Shown piece after piece: positions 63,105 through 64,000 of a stretch of DNA of 64,000 nt. Below the pieces are notes generated by a model that did not search any database, was not told where the DNA came from, and saw only the letters and a list, made by a program, of their open reading frames with translations. Origin of the DNA: a virus; IMG/VR virus record IMGVR_UViG_3300042453_002354, positions 1 to 64,000 of that record, one strand, 5' to 3'. Numbering within the stretch: the stretch's first letter is position 1; each line of letters opens with the position of its first letter. A program made the translations under genes and the position numbers.

Positions 63105-64000
63105 GTTCCCTCTTGCATCTTTAAATTAATGGCTTCATGATACAACTTGCTCATGAAGTCGATTATATCACCCTCATTAGAGAGTTGCAAATTTTTTATG
63201 TAGTCCACTAAAATAGATTTTGTATCTTTGCCAACATCGACAGACACATCTTCATTTTTTTTCTGAAAAACAAGATCTACTATAGAAACGTCAGCCGGAG
63301 ATTTATTGTATAAGTTATCTAAAAACTTATCAAGGAAATAAGGATTTGTTTTATTTTTAATAATAATTTTTACATACTTGTTCGTAAAAGAATTATAGTC
63401 AATATTAGATAGATCATTCATTGACATATGTTCATCGTCATATTCAAATTTGATAAACATACTTTTTGGATTCTCGAAGAATTGCAAAGAGCGATCATTA
63501 AAATCGAAAATATGATAACCTCTAGGATCTCCAAAATCGGACCAAGTCATGCCATATGGAGAACCTACGTATGTTATATTACCTTTAGTAGATCTATGGT
63601 GATAATGGCCGGACAATACTATTCTAAACTTTTTCAAAACTTCTTCACTCAGTCCGTGTGTGCTTTGATGTCCCTTGAACATATCGAAACCCATAAGTTC
63701 AAAATGTCCAAAACAAATATCAGATCTAGCCTCATCCAATTCTTTTATAAATTGTTGTTCTTGTCCAGATGGAATCCAAGGACACAGAAAAACTTTATAT
63801 CCATCATTTTCCCAAAGGTGTGGTTTGTCGTAGACGAATATATTTGGATATGAATCCAATAATTGCATACTATTCACATCATTTGTATTCTTGTAATACA
63901 CATCGTGATTACCTACTATTACGTGTAGATTGATTTTATTTTCACACAGAATATCAAAGAAGTTTTGCCGCCAATCTGATAGAGTTTTAAAGTTGATGTA
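63101..64000 (-). CDS. gp47: Recombination nuclease subunit gp47 (Mre11/SbcD-like), 5' end outside window
   Basis: Coding continues to the right edge: the frame upstream of the first internal GTG (63901) reads WRQNFFDILCEN, then VIVGNHDVYYKN, the Mre11 motif with metal-binding His/Asp. Further motifs: GHFELMGF near 63700, SGHYHHRS (GHxH) and YVGSPYGMTW. The window holds about 300 residues; the N-terminal portion lies beyond it. Partner of gp46. Confidence 0.93.
   Translation of the reverse strand, partial: YINFKTLSDWRQNFFDILCENKINLHVIVGNHDVYYKNTNDVNSMQLLDSYPNIFVYDKPHLWENDGYKVFLCPWIPSGQEQQFIKELDEARSDICFGHFELMGFDMFKGHQSTHGLSEEVLKKFRIVLSGHYHHRSTKGNITYVGSPYGMTWSDFGDPRGYHIFDFNDRSLQFFENPKSMFIKFEYDDEHMSMNDLSNIDYNSFTNKYVKIIIKNKTNPYFLDKFLDNLYNKSPADVSIVDLVFQKKNEDVSVDVGKDTKSILVDYIKNLQLSNEGDIIDFMSKLYHEAINLKMQEGT

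Noticed and set aside
1-64000. tRNA genes, photosynthesis genes, integrase, transposase
   Set aside because: No tRNA-like GTTCRANTC arm with matching acceptor stem was found on either strand, and no protein with photosystem, integrase or transposase patterns was seen. This argues against a cyanobacterial host and for a lytic phage, but is only absence within this window.

Overview
The window is part of an AT-rich genome of a T4-like tailed phage (myovirus). Genome replication, late transcription and baseplate genes all have recognisable T4 counterparts: gp47, gp46, gp45, gp44, gp62, RegA, gp43, UvsX, gp41, gp61, gp32, gp59, gp33, Rnh, and gp27/gp53/gp48/gp4/gp54/gp26/gp51-like. Around them sit genes typical of marine T4-like phages: phoH, hsp20, class II ribonucleotide reductase nrdJ, thyX, a ClpP-like protease, an MT-A70 methylase and a DUF4338 (DruA-like) protein. 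No photosynthesis genes and no tRNAs were seen. The host is therefore most likely a marine heterotrophic bacterium, but this is inference. Both ends cut through genes (a hypothetical protein on the left, gp47 on the right).

Layout. 1-7.6 kb: many small minus-strand genes of unknown function with an RNA ligase, a metallophosphoesterase, Hsp20 and a nucleoside-deoxyribosyltransferase-like protein; several have strong sigma70-type promoters, and one leader (4100-4160) can form a pseudoknot. 7.6-16.2 kb: baseplate and head-completion genes, diverging at about 10.83 kb, ending in a large tail-associated lysozyme. 16.2-29.5 kb: gp32, gp59, gp33, a gp67-like core protein, a gp1-like kinase, PhoH, Rnh, an ExoI-like exonuclease, a RuvC-like resolvase, NrdJ, ThyX and primase gp61. 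29.5-32.2 kb: a spanin pair and small conserved genes. 32.2-43.7 kb: an adhesin locus with one 7-repeat NHL/kelch-like propeller, three tandem RCC1 7-repeat propeller fibres, two short relatives and a long fibre with 24 exact decapeptide repeats, linked by shared N-terminal and beta-sandwich-like modules. 43.7-46.8 kb: a nucleotidyltransferase-like pair and a putative virion protein. 46.8-64 kb: GMP reductase-like enzyme, MT-A70 methylase, gp41, UvsX, a split gp43, lysozyme, dUTPase, RegA, the clamp loader, DUF4338, clamp gp45, a DNA-binding protein, an exported peptide, ClpP-like protease, gp46 and gp47.

How it works together. NrdJ, ThyX, dUTPase, the gp1-like kinase and the GMPR-like enzyme supply nucleotides. 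gp41/61/59/32 with gp43N+gp43C, gp44/62 and gp45 form the replisome. UvsX, gp46/47, Rnh, the exonuclease and the RuvC-like nuclease handle recombination. gp33 and gp45 fit T4-type late transcription, and TATAAATA-like motifs lie in front of fibre, putative virion and spanin genes. TTGACN-N17-TANNNT promoters precede mostly small unknown genes, which fits early expression from host RNA polymerase.

Most notable: DNA polymerase split at the fingers tip by a two-gene module with its own promoter; the RCC1 fibre array; a KxDG-motif nucleotidyltransferase-like family next to a cytidylyltransferase; a DruA-type protein in the replisome operon; and a promoter-gene-terminator unit inside the late region.
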